Below the pieces are notes generated by a model that searched no databases, was not told the DNA's origin, and saw only the letters and a program-made list of their open reading frames with translations. From Nitrosotalea sp. (GTDB taxonomy: Archaea; Thermoproteota; Nitrososphaeria; Nitrososphaerales; Nitrosopumilaceae), in NCBI GenBank assembly GCA_023252335.1, contig JAJPEA010000081.1, forward strand, positions 1 through 8,576: a stretch of DNA of 8,576 bases, given 5' to 3'. The position numbers and the translations under genes were made by a program. Shown here piece after piece: positions 1 to 5,904 of this stretch. The stretch's first letter is position 1, and each line of letters opens with the position of its first letter.

Positions 1-54
1 CTTGCGCACATAGGCTCTCAAGGCCCACGCCATGCCGGGCTAGGCGACCTCTGC
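1..54 (-). tRNA. tRNA-Ser (anticodon UGA), 3' part outside the window
   Basis: Read on the minus strand from 54, the sequence folds as the 5' half of a class II tRNA. There is a 7-nt acceptor strand GCAGAGG, then TC, then a 3-bp D stem (GCC/GGC) around a loop with the expected A14-G15. Next comes a 5-bp anticodon stem TGGGC/GCCTA enclosing the loop CTTGAGA. The anticodon UGA lies at 18-20 and reads UCA (serine). The sequence after the stem (TGTGCGCAAG) runs into a long variable arm, as expected for Ser. The rest of the variable arm, the T arm and the 3' acceptor strand fall off the window. No intron is visible in the part present. It is transcribed away from the ferredoxin genes' 5' side, on the same strand as they are. 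Confidence 0.9.
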
Positions 55-76
55 GAGTTTTTTTTGTAAGGACTTG

Positions 77-84
77 TTAAAATT
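77..84 (-). promoter_or_regulatory. TATA box of tRNA-Ser
   Basis: The minus-strand octamer AATTTTAA begins 23 nt upstream of the mature tRNA 5' end. This is the spacing expected for an archaeal TATA box when transcription starts at or just before the tRNA. An A-run (minus strand, about 57-66) lies between box and gene. The assignment is inferred from spacing and AT content only. Confidence 0.5.
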
Positions 85-126
85 TGTTTAAGATTACCAC
101 TTTTAGAACTAACATACCATGTAAGA

Positions 127-159
127 TGAATAATAAGAAAAAGAAAAGGGACGAAAAAT
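127..159 (-). terminator. T-rich terminator after the distal ferredoxin gene
   Basis: Immediately after the TAG stop at 161-163, the minus strand carries several T-runs in a row (TTTTT, TTTT, TTTTT, then TTATTATT) with no stable hairpin. Archaeal RNA polymerase terminates at such oligo-T tracts, so this is the likely end of the ferredoxin transcript and separates it from tRNA-Ser. Confidence 0.55.
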
Positions 160-160
160 T

Positions 161-694
161 CTAGTGGTGTGCGTGTGGATTAACAGAACCTGTCTCCATT
201 TTTACAAAGGTTCCGGCTGCTTTCTCATGGTGTTCCAAATTAGATTGGTCTACCTTGATAGCTTGTGGAGGGCAAACTGAAACGCATGCCATGCACCAAA
301 TACAATCATGTTCTCTGATTGGATCAGCCTTGTCTGTGTAATCGGCTCTGTGTTCTTTTTCAGAACTACCTGTTCCAGCAAATGTTGCATTTACTGTCTG
401 TTTTGCAGGAATGTCTTGTTCTGTTCTGTACCATTGGAAGACTTGGACTGGACATGCTTCAATGCATGCGCCATCTGCGACACATGAATCCCAATCTACA
501 GCTACCATAGTACCACTTACGCCCAATGGTTCGATTTTTTCCCCTCTGGCCTTGAAGGACTCGATGCAGTTTTCATCTTTTGAGGCTTCTGCTAATCTAC
601 CAGGGCCCCATCTGAAGTGAAAATGCTCACCATCGGCGTGATTTATTTTTCCAAGTGGGTTGTAACCCTTTGGAAAGTCTTCTGGTATCGGCAT
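161..694 (-). CDS. Sulfolobus-type 7-Cys ferredoxin, long paralogue (177 aa)
   Basis: This is a soluble electron carrier of the archaeal dicluster ferredoxin family known from Sulfolobus, where it accepts electrons from 2-oxoacid:ferredoxin oxidoreductases. The first cluster motif is C71-x5-C77-x3-C81-P, with Asp74 in place of the second Cys. The second is C131-x2-C134-x2-C137-x3-C141-P. By family precedent this gives one [3Fe-4S] and one [4Fe-4S] cluster. The N-terminal extension (1-60) has His19, His24 and His26 but Ser60 where Sulfolobus has the zinc ligand His34 (GIHGT, here GVSGT). The Asp of KADP (Asp124) is kept. Compared with its neighbour it has about 15 extra residues between the cluster motifs (about 92-117) and a C-terminal tail ending HAHH. 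The start is ATG at 694, with a TATA box 23 nt upstream, suggesting leaderless mRNA. It lies 41 nt downstream of its paralogue. The redox partner is unknown. Confidence 0.9.
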   Translation of the reverse strand: MPIPEDFPKGYNPLGKINHADGEHFHFRWGPGRLAEASKDENCIESFKARGEKIEPLGVSGTMVAVDWDSCVADGACIEACPVQVFQWYRTEQDIPAKQTVNATFAGTGSSEKEHRADYTDKADPIREHDCIWCMACVSVCPPQAIKVDQSNLEHHEKAAGTFVKMETGSVNPHAHH

Positions 695-716
695 AGTTTT
701 TTGTCGCAGGCTATGT

Positions 717-724
717 TATTTAAA
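717..724 (-). promoter_or_regulatory. TATA box of the long ferredoxin
   Basis: TTTAAATA on the minus strand is a near-consensus archaeal TATA box. It begins 23 nt upstream of ATG 694 and lies in the 41-nt gap just after the stop of the upstream ferredoxin. The spacing predicts transcription starting at or next to the ATG. This gene can therefore be transcribed on its own as well as by read-through. Confidence 0.7.
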
Positions 725-735
725 CCTAGACAAAA

Positions 736-1182
736 CTAAGTAAATTTTGCAATCTCTTTTTCATGTATATCTTGATTTAACTGATCAACCTTGATTGCTT
801 TTGTAGGACAAACTTCAACGCAGGCCATGCACCAAATACAATCGGCTTCTTTTACAGGATTTGCTTTGTCAGTGTAATCTTTCCTGTCGTTTCTACCTGT
901 TTCGCCAGGATTTTTGTACCATTCAAAAACCTTGACAGGACAGCTCATCAAACAGATACCATCGCCAATACATGAATCCCAATCTACAGCTACAAAAGTA
1001 CCATGCACACCTATGGGTTTAATTTCTTCACCTGCAGCTTGAGAATCAGCTATTACTTTGGGATCGGTTGATGCCTCAGCAAGACGCCCAGGACCCCATA
1101 CCAGATGATAATTTTCACTCAATGGATCTTTGAACTTTTCAATCACATGATGATTTGCAGGAAAGTTTGGATCTATAGGCAC
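736..1182 (-). CDS. Sulfolobus-type 7-Cys ferredoxin, short paralogue (148 aa)
   Basis: This is the second dicluster ferredoxin, clearly a paralogue of the gene just downstream; both share WGPGRLAEAS, VAVDWDSC and DCIWCMAC. The cluster motifs are C71-x5-C77-x3-C81-P with Asp74, and C115-x2-C118-x2-C121-x3-C125-P, again fitting [3Fe-4S] plus [4Fe-4S]. His60 in GVHGT matches zinc ligand His34 of the Sulfolobus protein, and the N-terminus (MPIDPNF) resembles Sulfolobus MGIDPNY. His11, His12 and His26 could supply other ligands. The fourth ligand, Asp of KADP, is Asn108 here (KANP). The start is GTG 1182: no ATG is available before an in-frame TAA at 1204-1206, and a TATA box lies 23 nt upstream. 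It diverges from aIF6. The likely role is electron transfer from oxoacid oxidoreductases or to biosynthetic reductases, from family knowledge rather than context. Confidence 0.9.
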   Translation of the reverse strand: MPIDPNFPANHHVIEKFKDPLSENYHLVWGPGRLAEASTDPKVIADSQAAGEEIKPIGVHGTFVAVDWDSCIGDGICLMSCPVKVFEWYKNPGETGRNDRKDYTDKANPVKEADCIWCMACVEVCPTKAIKVDQLNQDIHEKEIAKFT

Positions 1183-1204
1183 GATATCTGAGATTATTGT
1201 TAGT

Positions 1205-1212
1205 TATTTAAA
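1205..1212 (-). promoter_or_regulatory. TATA box of the short ferredoxin
   Basis: TTTAAATA on the minus strand begins 23 nt upstream of GTG 1182. It has the same octamer and the same spacing as the box of the downstream paralogue, so transcription probably starts at the start codon. It supports the GTG start. Confidence 0.7.
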
Positions 1213-1222
1213 GTGTATACAA

Positions 1223-1230
1223 GATAAATT
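1223..1230 (+). promoter_or_regulatory. Probable TATA box of aIF6
   Basis: GATAAATT on the plus strand ends 28 nt before GTG 1258, so a start site about 23 nt downstream of the box would leave a leader of roughly 5 nt. The same octamer precedes the plus-strand tRNA at the right edge. It shares the 75-nt divergent region 1183-1257 with the ferredoxin promoter. The sequence is a weaker match than TTTAAATA. Confidence 0.45.
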
Positions 1231-1257
1231 CATATCTTTCACAAATCGTCCTAGTTT

Positions 1258-1929
1258 GTGGGAATTTTCAAATATGATGTATATCGTAATCCTAACGTAG
1301 GTATCTATGCCAAGTGTAATGACAAATTTGTTTTCATACCAAATGGATTTGCCGCTACAAAAGCAAAAAACCTTGCAGAATTTTTAAAAACAGATTATAT
1401 CTTTACAGCAGTTGCAAATACAAGATTACTTGGACCAATGATGGTAGTAAATAACAGTGGATTATTGTTACCACGCAATTGTCATGAAGAAGAGATATCA
1501 CACTTGAAAAAATCAACTGGACTTAATGTAGACATACTTGACACAAAACACAACGCATTAGGAAATCTAATTTGTGCAAATGACAAGGGAGCAGTAATGT
1601 CACCACTTATTCCAACTGAATATGTCAAACAAGTTGAAGATGTACTCAAAGTCAACGTGATAAGAAAAAGAGTTGCAGGATATCATCAGACTGGTGCAAT
1701 GACTGTAGCAAATGCCAAAGGAGGAATCATTCACCCATCTACAGAGGAAGAAGATATCAAGGCAATATCACATGTATTAGGCATAGAGTTAGAGCCTGCA
1801 ACTATCAATGGTGGATCTCCCTATCTATCTGCAGGTATGTTGGTAAATAACAATGCAATAGTTGTAGGAGGTCTCACAAATGGTCCTGAGCTTGTAATGA
1901 TGACCAAGGCCTTCAGAGTTGAAGACTAG
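1258..1929 (+). CDS. eif6: Translation initiation factor aIF6
   Basis: This is the ribosome anti-association factor of archaea and eukaryotes, which binds the large subunit near L14/L24e and blocks joining with the small subunit. Its 223 aa match the usual archaeal length of about 220. The five-fold repeat of the pentein fold shows in recurring segments: CNDKFVFIP (20-28), VNNSGLLLPRN (64-74), ANDKGAVMSP (107-116), ANAKGGIIHP (151-160) and VNNNAIVVGGL (196-206), four of them followed at a similar distance by an acidic helix start. The start is GTG 1258; an in-frame TAG at 1252-1254 closes the frame two codons upstream. The last 17 nt overlap the end of hisS on the other strand. In many archaea aIF6 is grouped with L31e and L39e; here it stands alone, divergent from a ferredoxin. 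Confidence 0.96.
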   Translation: MGIFKYDVYRNPNVGIYAKCNDKFVFIPNGFAATKAKNLAEFLKTDYIFTAVANTRLLGPMMVVNNSGLLLPRNCHEEEISHLKKSTGLNVDILDTKHNALGNLICANDKGAVMSPLIPTEYVKQVEDVLKVNVIRKRVAGYHQTGAMTVANAKGGIIHPSTEEEDIKAISHVLGIELEPATINGGSPYLSAGMLVNNNAIVVGGLTNGPELVMMTKAFRVED

Positions 1930-3193
1930 ATTTTACATCATTTAACATAACATCAAGTTGTACCTGTCTTTCAGAACCATCTTCCATACTTCGAATTATT
2001 ACATAGTTATCAGCATATTCTTTTGGTGCTACTATTATGACACGTTTTGAAACAGAAGCAATCTCCATCTGTTTTTTCAGAGATTTTCCAGACAAATCCA
2101 CGTCTGTAGGAATACCTTGTAGGCGTAGTTTAGACGCAATACCAATTGCAATTTTTTGCATATCACTATTAACAAAAACTACAGATATTCTGGATTCCGA
2201 GTTTTTTGTAACAACTTGTTGTTTTTCCAACAACAGTGCAATTCGTTCTACCCCTCCAGCTGCACCAGTAGCACCAAGATCATTTCTTCCAAAGGCTCTA
2301 GTCAATGTATCATATCTTCCACCACCAACCAATGCACCTACATCAAAGTTTCTCTCAAATACTTCAAAAACAATTCCAGAATAGTAATCTAGTCCTCTCA
2401 CTATGCCAAAATTTATTCTGACATTATTTACGCCACGATTTTTTAGAGTATCAAATAATTGTAAAATTTTATCCCAGTTTTTTATTTGGCTAGTGTCAAT
2501 TTCTTTTTCTATTTCATCAGGAAGTCCCTTGATCTCAGAAAATTTAAGAATTTGTTCTAATTCTGGTACAGAATAACCCTTTTCTTGATATTCTTTAATG
2601 ATATCCTGTTTTCTCTTTTTTTGAATCTTGTCAACAGCCCTTAGAATATCTCCAATCACAGCAGGTGAATCAGATTTGAAAACACCCTTGACATATGATT
2701 CGACAAGTTCTCTGTCACAGATATCAATTATAATATTTCCTAGTCCTAGTCTAGTTAGAAATTTAGATGTAAAATCAATTATTTCGGCATCTGACTCTAT
2801 GTTTGGTTCTCCATAGACTTCAATGTCCCATTGATGAAAAAACCTGTACCTGCCTTTTTGTGGTTCATCATAACGCCATACACCACCAAATGTAGAAATT
2901 TTAGCTGGCAATCGCATAGATTTTTGCGATGTAGCAAAACGTGTAAGACCTATTGTAAAATCAAAACGCAGTGCCACTTCACGCTCTCCTTTGTCAGTAA
3001 AATAGTAGATTTCATTTTTTATTGACGGACCACTTTTTGTTTCTATTACAGATAACAACTCAATTGGTGAAGGTTCCATGAATTGAAAACCAAATAAATT
3101 TGATGTCTCAATGAATTTTTGACGTATGTATTCAATTGTAGAAGATTCCGCTGATTCAATATCGCGCATACCGCGTGGTAGTTCCAATTTCAA
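1913..3193 (-). CDS. hisS: Histidyl-tRNA synthetase
   Basis: This class II aminoacyl-tRNA synthetase charges tRNA-His in the cytoplasm. Its 426 aa are a normal full length. The N-terminal PRGMRD (6-11) is the conserved HisRS opening. Motif 2 is seen as LRFDFTIGLTRF (75-86) and WRYDEPQKGRYRFFHQ (106-121, with Arg107). The histidine-binding signature RGLDYYSGIVFE is at 266-277, GGGRYD at 290-295, and motif 3 (GAAGGVERIALLL) at 310-322. The anticodon-binding domain occupies about 335-424. The start is TTG 3193. An in-frame TGA two codons upstream (3197-3199) excludes a longer protein, and the first ATG (codon 9) falls inside PRGMRD and would truncate it. It converges on aIF6 and overlaps it by 17 nt, so its terminator must lie inside the aIF6 gene. 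It diverges from archease across about 86 nt (3194-3279). The promoter is not clear; a weak TCTAAATG is present near 3214-3221. Confidence 0.96.
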   Translation of the reverse strand: MKLELPRGMRDIESAESSTIEYIRQKFIETSNLFGFQFMEPSPIELLSVIETKSGPSIKNEIYYFTDKGEREVALRFDFTIGLTRFATSQKSMRLPAKISTFGGVWRYDEPQKGRYRFFHQWDIEVYGEPNIESDAEIIDFTSKFLTRLGLGNIIIDICDRELVESYVKGVFKSDSPAVIGDILRAVDKIQKKRKQDIIKEYQEKGYSVPELEQILKFSEIKGLPDEIEKEIDTSQIKNWDKILQLFDTLKNRGVNNVRINFGIVRGLDYYSGIVFEVFERNFDVGALVGGGRYDTLTRAFGRNDLGATGAAGGVERIALLLEKQQVVTKNSESRISVVFVNSDMQKIAIGIASKLRLQGIPTDVDLSGKSLKKQMEIASVSKRVIIVAPKEYADNYVIIRSMEDGSERQVQLDVMLNDVKSSLQL

Positions 3194-3248
3194 AACTCAT
3201 TCTTGTTCTAATGCATTTAGACTTTCTGGTTATCAAAATCATCGTTAG

Positions 3249-3256
3249 AATAAATA
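3249..3256 (+). promoter_or_regulatory. TATA box of the archease-thioredoxin unit
   Basis: AATAAATA on the plus strand ends 24 nt before GTG 3280. This spacing matches the leaderless arrangement of the two ferredoxin genes and is independent support for GTG 3280 as the archease start. No second strong box is visible before the thioredoxin, so the two genes are probably cotranscribed. Confidence 0.6.
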
Positions 3257-3279
3257 GCGCACTGCAGACCTATCAATTA

Positions 3280-3696
3280 GTGGCTTATCGATATCTAGAT
3301 CACATGACAGATGCTTTCATAGAGGTGACTGGAGATACAATTGACGAGGCCTTTGAAAATGCAGGCATATCAGTTGTAGATACAATTGTTGACATCAAGT
3401 CAGTTGAGAACAAGGAAGATAAAGAAATTGCACTCTATGCAGAGGATCTGAAGAGTTTACTATATAGCTGGCTTGAGGAAATAATTATTCTTACAGTAAC
3501 AGATGGTTTTGTAGGAAAAATATTTCATGTCAAAATAACAAAAAACGGCAGATATAACCTGCTAGCAAAAGTTAGCGGTGAAGAAATTAATTTTGAAAAA
3601 CATCATTTCAAAATGGAGATCAAGGCACCCACATACCATTTAATGGAAATAAAAGACGAGAAACCAGTTTTGATGCAGTTTATTCTTGATCTCTAG
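3280..3696 (+). CDS. Archease (RtcB tRNA-ligase cofactor)
   Basis: Archease activates the RNA ligase RtcB, which joins tRNA exon halves and repairs broken RNA, by promoting guanylation and multiple turnover. The product opens MAYRYLDHMTDA, matching the family start (Y-x-x-L/F-[DE]-H-x-[AT]-D). Family-conserved His8 and Asp11 are present. Also present are the amphipathic DLKSLLYSWLEEII (56-69), the KAPTYHLMEI segment (115-124) and the terminal LDL (136-138). At 138 aa the length is typical. A longer reading frame opens at ATG 3175, but its extra 35 residues are hydrophobic, unlike any archease N-terminus, and overlap hisS. GTG 3280 starts exactly at the family N-terminus and has a TATA box 24 nt upstream. 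RtcB is not in this window. A thioredoxin follows after 13 nt. Confidence 0.92.
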   Translation: MAYRYLDHMTDAFIEVTGDTIDEAFENAGISVVDTIVDIKSVENKEDKEIALYAEDLKSLLYSWLEEIIILTVTDGFVGKIFHVKITKNGRYNLLAKVSGEEINFEKHHFKMEIKAPTYHLMEIKDEKPVLMQFILDL

Positions 3697-3709
3697 GCTA
3701 AATTATTAA

Positions 3710-4117
3710 ATGGCTTTTACCCACAACAAGTCAGGTTTGGTAGACGAAGAATTAGAAAAAATTATGAAAAAGAAGTTGGAAGAGATGAAAATGTACAAGG
3801 AACCAGAGATCCTTGATCTAACAGATTCTAATTTTGATAAATCCATAGTTGGTGATACCCCAATTATCATAGATTTTTGGGCCACATGGTGTGGTCCATG
3901 CCAGTTCATGTCCCCAATTTTTGAAAAAATTGCAAAAAAATACAAGACCATCAGATTTGCGCGCGTAAATGTAGACAATGCCCCAGGCATATCTCAGAGG
4001 TATGGAGTTTATTCAATTCCAACATTTCTCGTATTTAGTAATGGACAACCAGTTGACAAGGCAATGGGAGCAGTTGGAGAACCTGGATTGCACATGCTTG
4101 CACAAAAATATGCCTAA
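3710..4117 (+). CDS. Thioredoxin with a charged N-terminal helix
   Basis: This is a thiol-disulfide oxidoreductase with a thioredoxin fold (about 33-135). The active site is WCGPC with Cys61 and Cys64, preceded by the buried Asp55 in DFWATW. The cis-proline loop is YSIPTF (Pro104), and the C-terminal helix is at 125-135. It differs from a minimal thioredoxin (about 105 aa) by an N-terminal extension of about 30 residues, highly charged and predicted helical (VDEELEKIMKKKLEEMKM, 11-28). No signal peptide or membrane segment is seen, so it should be cytoplasmic. Reduction would need a thioredoxin reductase, which is not in the window. The start is ATG 3710, 13 nt after the archease stop, so cotranscription is likely. 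It ends tail to tail with infB, overlapping it by 4 nt. Confidence 0.94.
   Translation: MAFTHNKSGLVDEELEKIMKKKLEEMKMYKEPEILDLTDSNFDKSIVGDTPIIIDFWATWCGPCQFMSPIFEKIAKKYKTIRFARVNVDNAPGISQRYGVYSIPTFLVFSNGQPVDKAMGAVGEPGLHMLAQKYA
4104..4110 (-). terminator. Possible oligo-T terminator of the ribosomal/infB operon
   Basis: Read on the minus strand, infB TAG (4116-4114) is followed within a few bases by TATTTTT. It lies inside the 3' end of the thioredoxin gene on the other strand and directly follows the 4111-4123 palindrome. Oligo-T is the archaeal termination signal, but five T are marginal. Confidence 0.35.
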
Positions 4118-4123
4118 TAGGCA
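4111..4123. repeat. Palindrome carrying both stop codons of thioredoxin and infB
   Basis: TGCCTA-A-TAGGCA is a perfect inverted repeat with 6-nt arms and one central base. It contains the TAA of the thioredoxin (4115-4117, plus) and the TAG of infB (4114-4116, minus). Both proteins therefore end in near-identical codons (TAT GCC then stop, or TAT GCC TAT then stop). With a one-base centre it is too tight for a full hairpin in RNA, though TGCC/GGCA with a 5-nt loop could form. Confidence 0.7.
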
Positions 4124-5898
4124 TAAAGTGGATTAACTTTTCTCTGGATATCTATTATCTCTCTGAGAACTTGAAATTCCTCAGGACTCAACTTGTGGGA
4201 GAATGTTTTCAATAACAGTTTTGCTTCAGGAGAGGGCGGGAAAGAATAAAGAACTTCTTCTTCAGATATTTGTCTGCCTATTGTTACATTCTGGATTGAG
4301 ACAGCTACTTCTTTGCCTTTTTTTGCAACATCAACACTTTTGCCATTTTCTTGAATTTGGTGTACAGCGCCAATTTTTCTGCCACTTGAATTCATGACAG
4401 CTACTTTTTGCTTCAATACACCAGCATCTACTAGTACTCCAAAAACTGCCGGGTTATTCTGTCTGAACACATAACCTTTGAGAAATGTGAATTTGCATAT
4501 TGGTGTAAGTTCTTGGAAAATAGCATTCTCTTCATTTGCAGTATCATCTCGAACCCAATCTACATAATTGTCAATCAAACTGTAAATTACCTGGTCATGA
4601 AAAATCTTGATGTGACTGGCCTCTGCCTCTTCTTGAGCATCCTGTAAAATTTTTACATTAAATGCAATTATTACACCCAAATGTCTATCGCGTTCTTTTA
4701 TTGCAAGTGCTTCCATGACATCTCGTCTTGTTACAGGTCCAATATCTGCCATGGATACTGGTACATTTTGTTTTTTTAACATGTCAGTCAAAGCTTCTAG
4801 GGAACCAATTGTGTCACATTTTAGAATTATTCCTTTTGTATCAGTTTTGATAAACACTGATTTCATTTCAGATTCGATCAATTTTTTGAATTCTTCAATT
4901 TTTGATTCATCAGTAGTTGCATAGACAGGACTTCCGGGAAGTGCACCCTCTAGATCGGGTGATGCAATTTTGATACCAGCTGCTGCAACCACCTCGTTTA
5001 CTGGCATAAATTTATCCCTAGGATCACGCATTTCGTCCAGAGGTTTTGGAAGAAGTATTGCCTTGGGTTTTGTTACTATTACCGAGTCTCTCTTGGCAAC
5101 TAGAATGAAATCACTTTTTCTCAAAGTACCATCAATTAGTACAATGTTTGCAGTCATCCCAAGGCCAATCTCTTCTTTGACCTCAAGAACTATGCCCCTT
5201 GTCTGTTTCTCAGTTTGATCCAATTTTTTTTGCATGTACTGTTGTGTTAGCCCCACCAAGACTGCCAGTAACTCTGGCATTCCTTCTCCGCTTCTGGCAC
5301 TGACTGGAACTATTGCAACTTCTTTTAGAAAGTCCTTTACTCTGTAAAATGCTTCTGAGTTGTATCCTAGAACTGATAATGTACCCACTACATTATACAA
5401 CAATTCATCAAGTGCTGTCTGTACAAATTGGTCCTGCTCTTTGACAGATTGCGAGATAAATTTTGTTGTGGGATTTTTTTTCCATCCAGAAACCATATCC
5501 ACTTTATTCAACGCTATTACAAACGGAACTTTTCTGCTTTGCAAGATTTTTAGACTTTCGTTAGTTTGGGGTTGAAATCCTCGATTTACATCTACAACCA
5601 AAATAGCAATGTCTGCTGCAGAACCACCCCTTGCTCTAAGATTTGTGAATATTTCATGTCCTGGAGTATCAATAACAAGCAAGCCAGGAATTTCTTGATT
5701 TCCTCCGCCCATTTTTGCAAAAAGAGGTCCACAAACTTTCTTTAACGTTTCAGTAGGAAGAAAACTTGCACCAATGTGCTGTGTGATACCTCCAGCCTCT
5801 CTTGCTTGTACGCCAGTACCCCGTATCTTGTCTAACAGAGATGTTTTACCAGAGTCTACGTGACCCAGAACTGCTACTATGGGCTGTCGTATTTGCAA
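4114..5898 (-). CDS. infB: Translation initiation factor aIF5B
   Basis: This GTPase promotes ribosomal subunit joining and places initiator tRNA in the last step of initiation. Its 594 aa are normal for archaea, which lack the long N-terminal region of eukaryotic eIF5B. The G domain shows G1 GHVDSGKT (12-19), G2 GGITQHIGA (36-44, Thr39), G3 DTPGHE (77-82), G4 NKVD (131-134) and G5 SAR (200-202). Domain II follows at roughly 225-345, then domain III, then the C-terminal domain IV from about 470, which contacts initiator tRNA and aIF1A. No intein is present. The start is TTG 5898; the codon directly upstream is TAG, so no longer form exists, and G1 begins only 11 residues in. The gene starts 6 nt after the ndk stop and is the last of the L7Ae-S28e-L24e-Ndk-IF5B cluster. 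GTGA at 5908-5905 could act as a weak Shine-Dalgarno element. Confidence 0.97.
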   Translation of the reverse strand: MQIRQPIVAVLGHVDSGKTSLLDKIRGTGVQAREAGGITQHIGASFLPTETLKKVCGPLFAKMGGGNQEIPGLLVIDTPGHEIFTNLRARGGSAADIAILVVDVNRGFQPQTNESLKILQSRKVPFVIALNKVDMVSGWKKNPTTKFISQSVKEQDQFVQTALDELLYNVVGTLSVLGYNSEAFYRVKDFLKEVAIVPVSARSGEGMPELLAVLVGLTQQYMQKKLDQTEKQTRGIVLEVKEEIGLGMTANIVLIDGTLRKSDFILVAKRDSVIVTKPKAILLPKPLDEMRDPRDKFMPVNEVVAAAGIKIASPDLEGALPGSPVYATTDESKIEEFKKLIESEMKSVFIKTDTKGIILKCDTIGSLEALTDMLKKQNVPVSMADIGPVTRRDVMEALAIKERDRHLGVIIAFNVKILQDAQEEAEASHIKIFHDQVIYSLIDNYVDWVRDDTANEENAIFQELTPICKFTFLKGYVFRQNNPAVFGVLVDAGVLKQKVAVMNSSGRKIGAVHQIQENGKSVDVAKKGKEVAVSIQNVTIGRQISEEEVLYSFPPSPEAKLLLKTFSHKLSPEEFQVLREIIDIQRKVNPLYAY

Positions 5899-5904
5899 CT
5901 ACTT

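Noticed and set aside
55..160. Small RNA or peptide gene in the gap between tRNA-Ser and the ferredoxin
   Set aside because: Only AT-rich promoter and T-rich terminator signals are visible, with no stable fold and no reasonable open frame.
411..620. Plus-strand open frames opposite the long ferredoxin
   Set aside because: They mirror the conserved ferredoxin frame; the translations show no domain, and the minus-strand protein has intact Fe-S motifs.
2037..2392. Overlapping plus-strand frames opposite hisS
   Set aside because: Antisense to conserved HisRS motifs, composition Ser/Cys/Pro-rich as usual for shadows, no promoter.
3706..3990. Minus-strand 94-aa frame opposite the thioredoxin
   Set aside because: Shadow of the thioredoxin active-site region; the residue pattern follows the reverse complement of WCGPC and its surroundings.
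4114..5898. Intein in aIF5B, as in some euryarchaeal IF2 genes
   Set aside because: The frame is 594 aa with continuous G1-G5 motifs and no inserted block.
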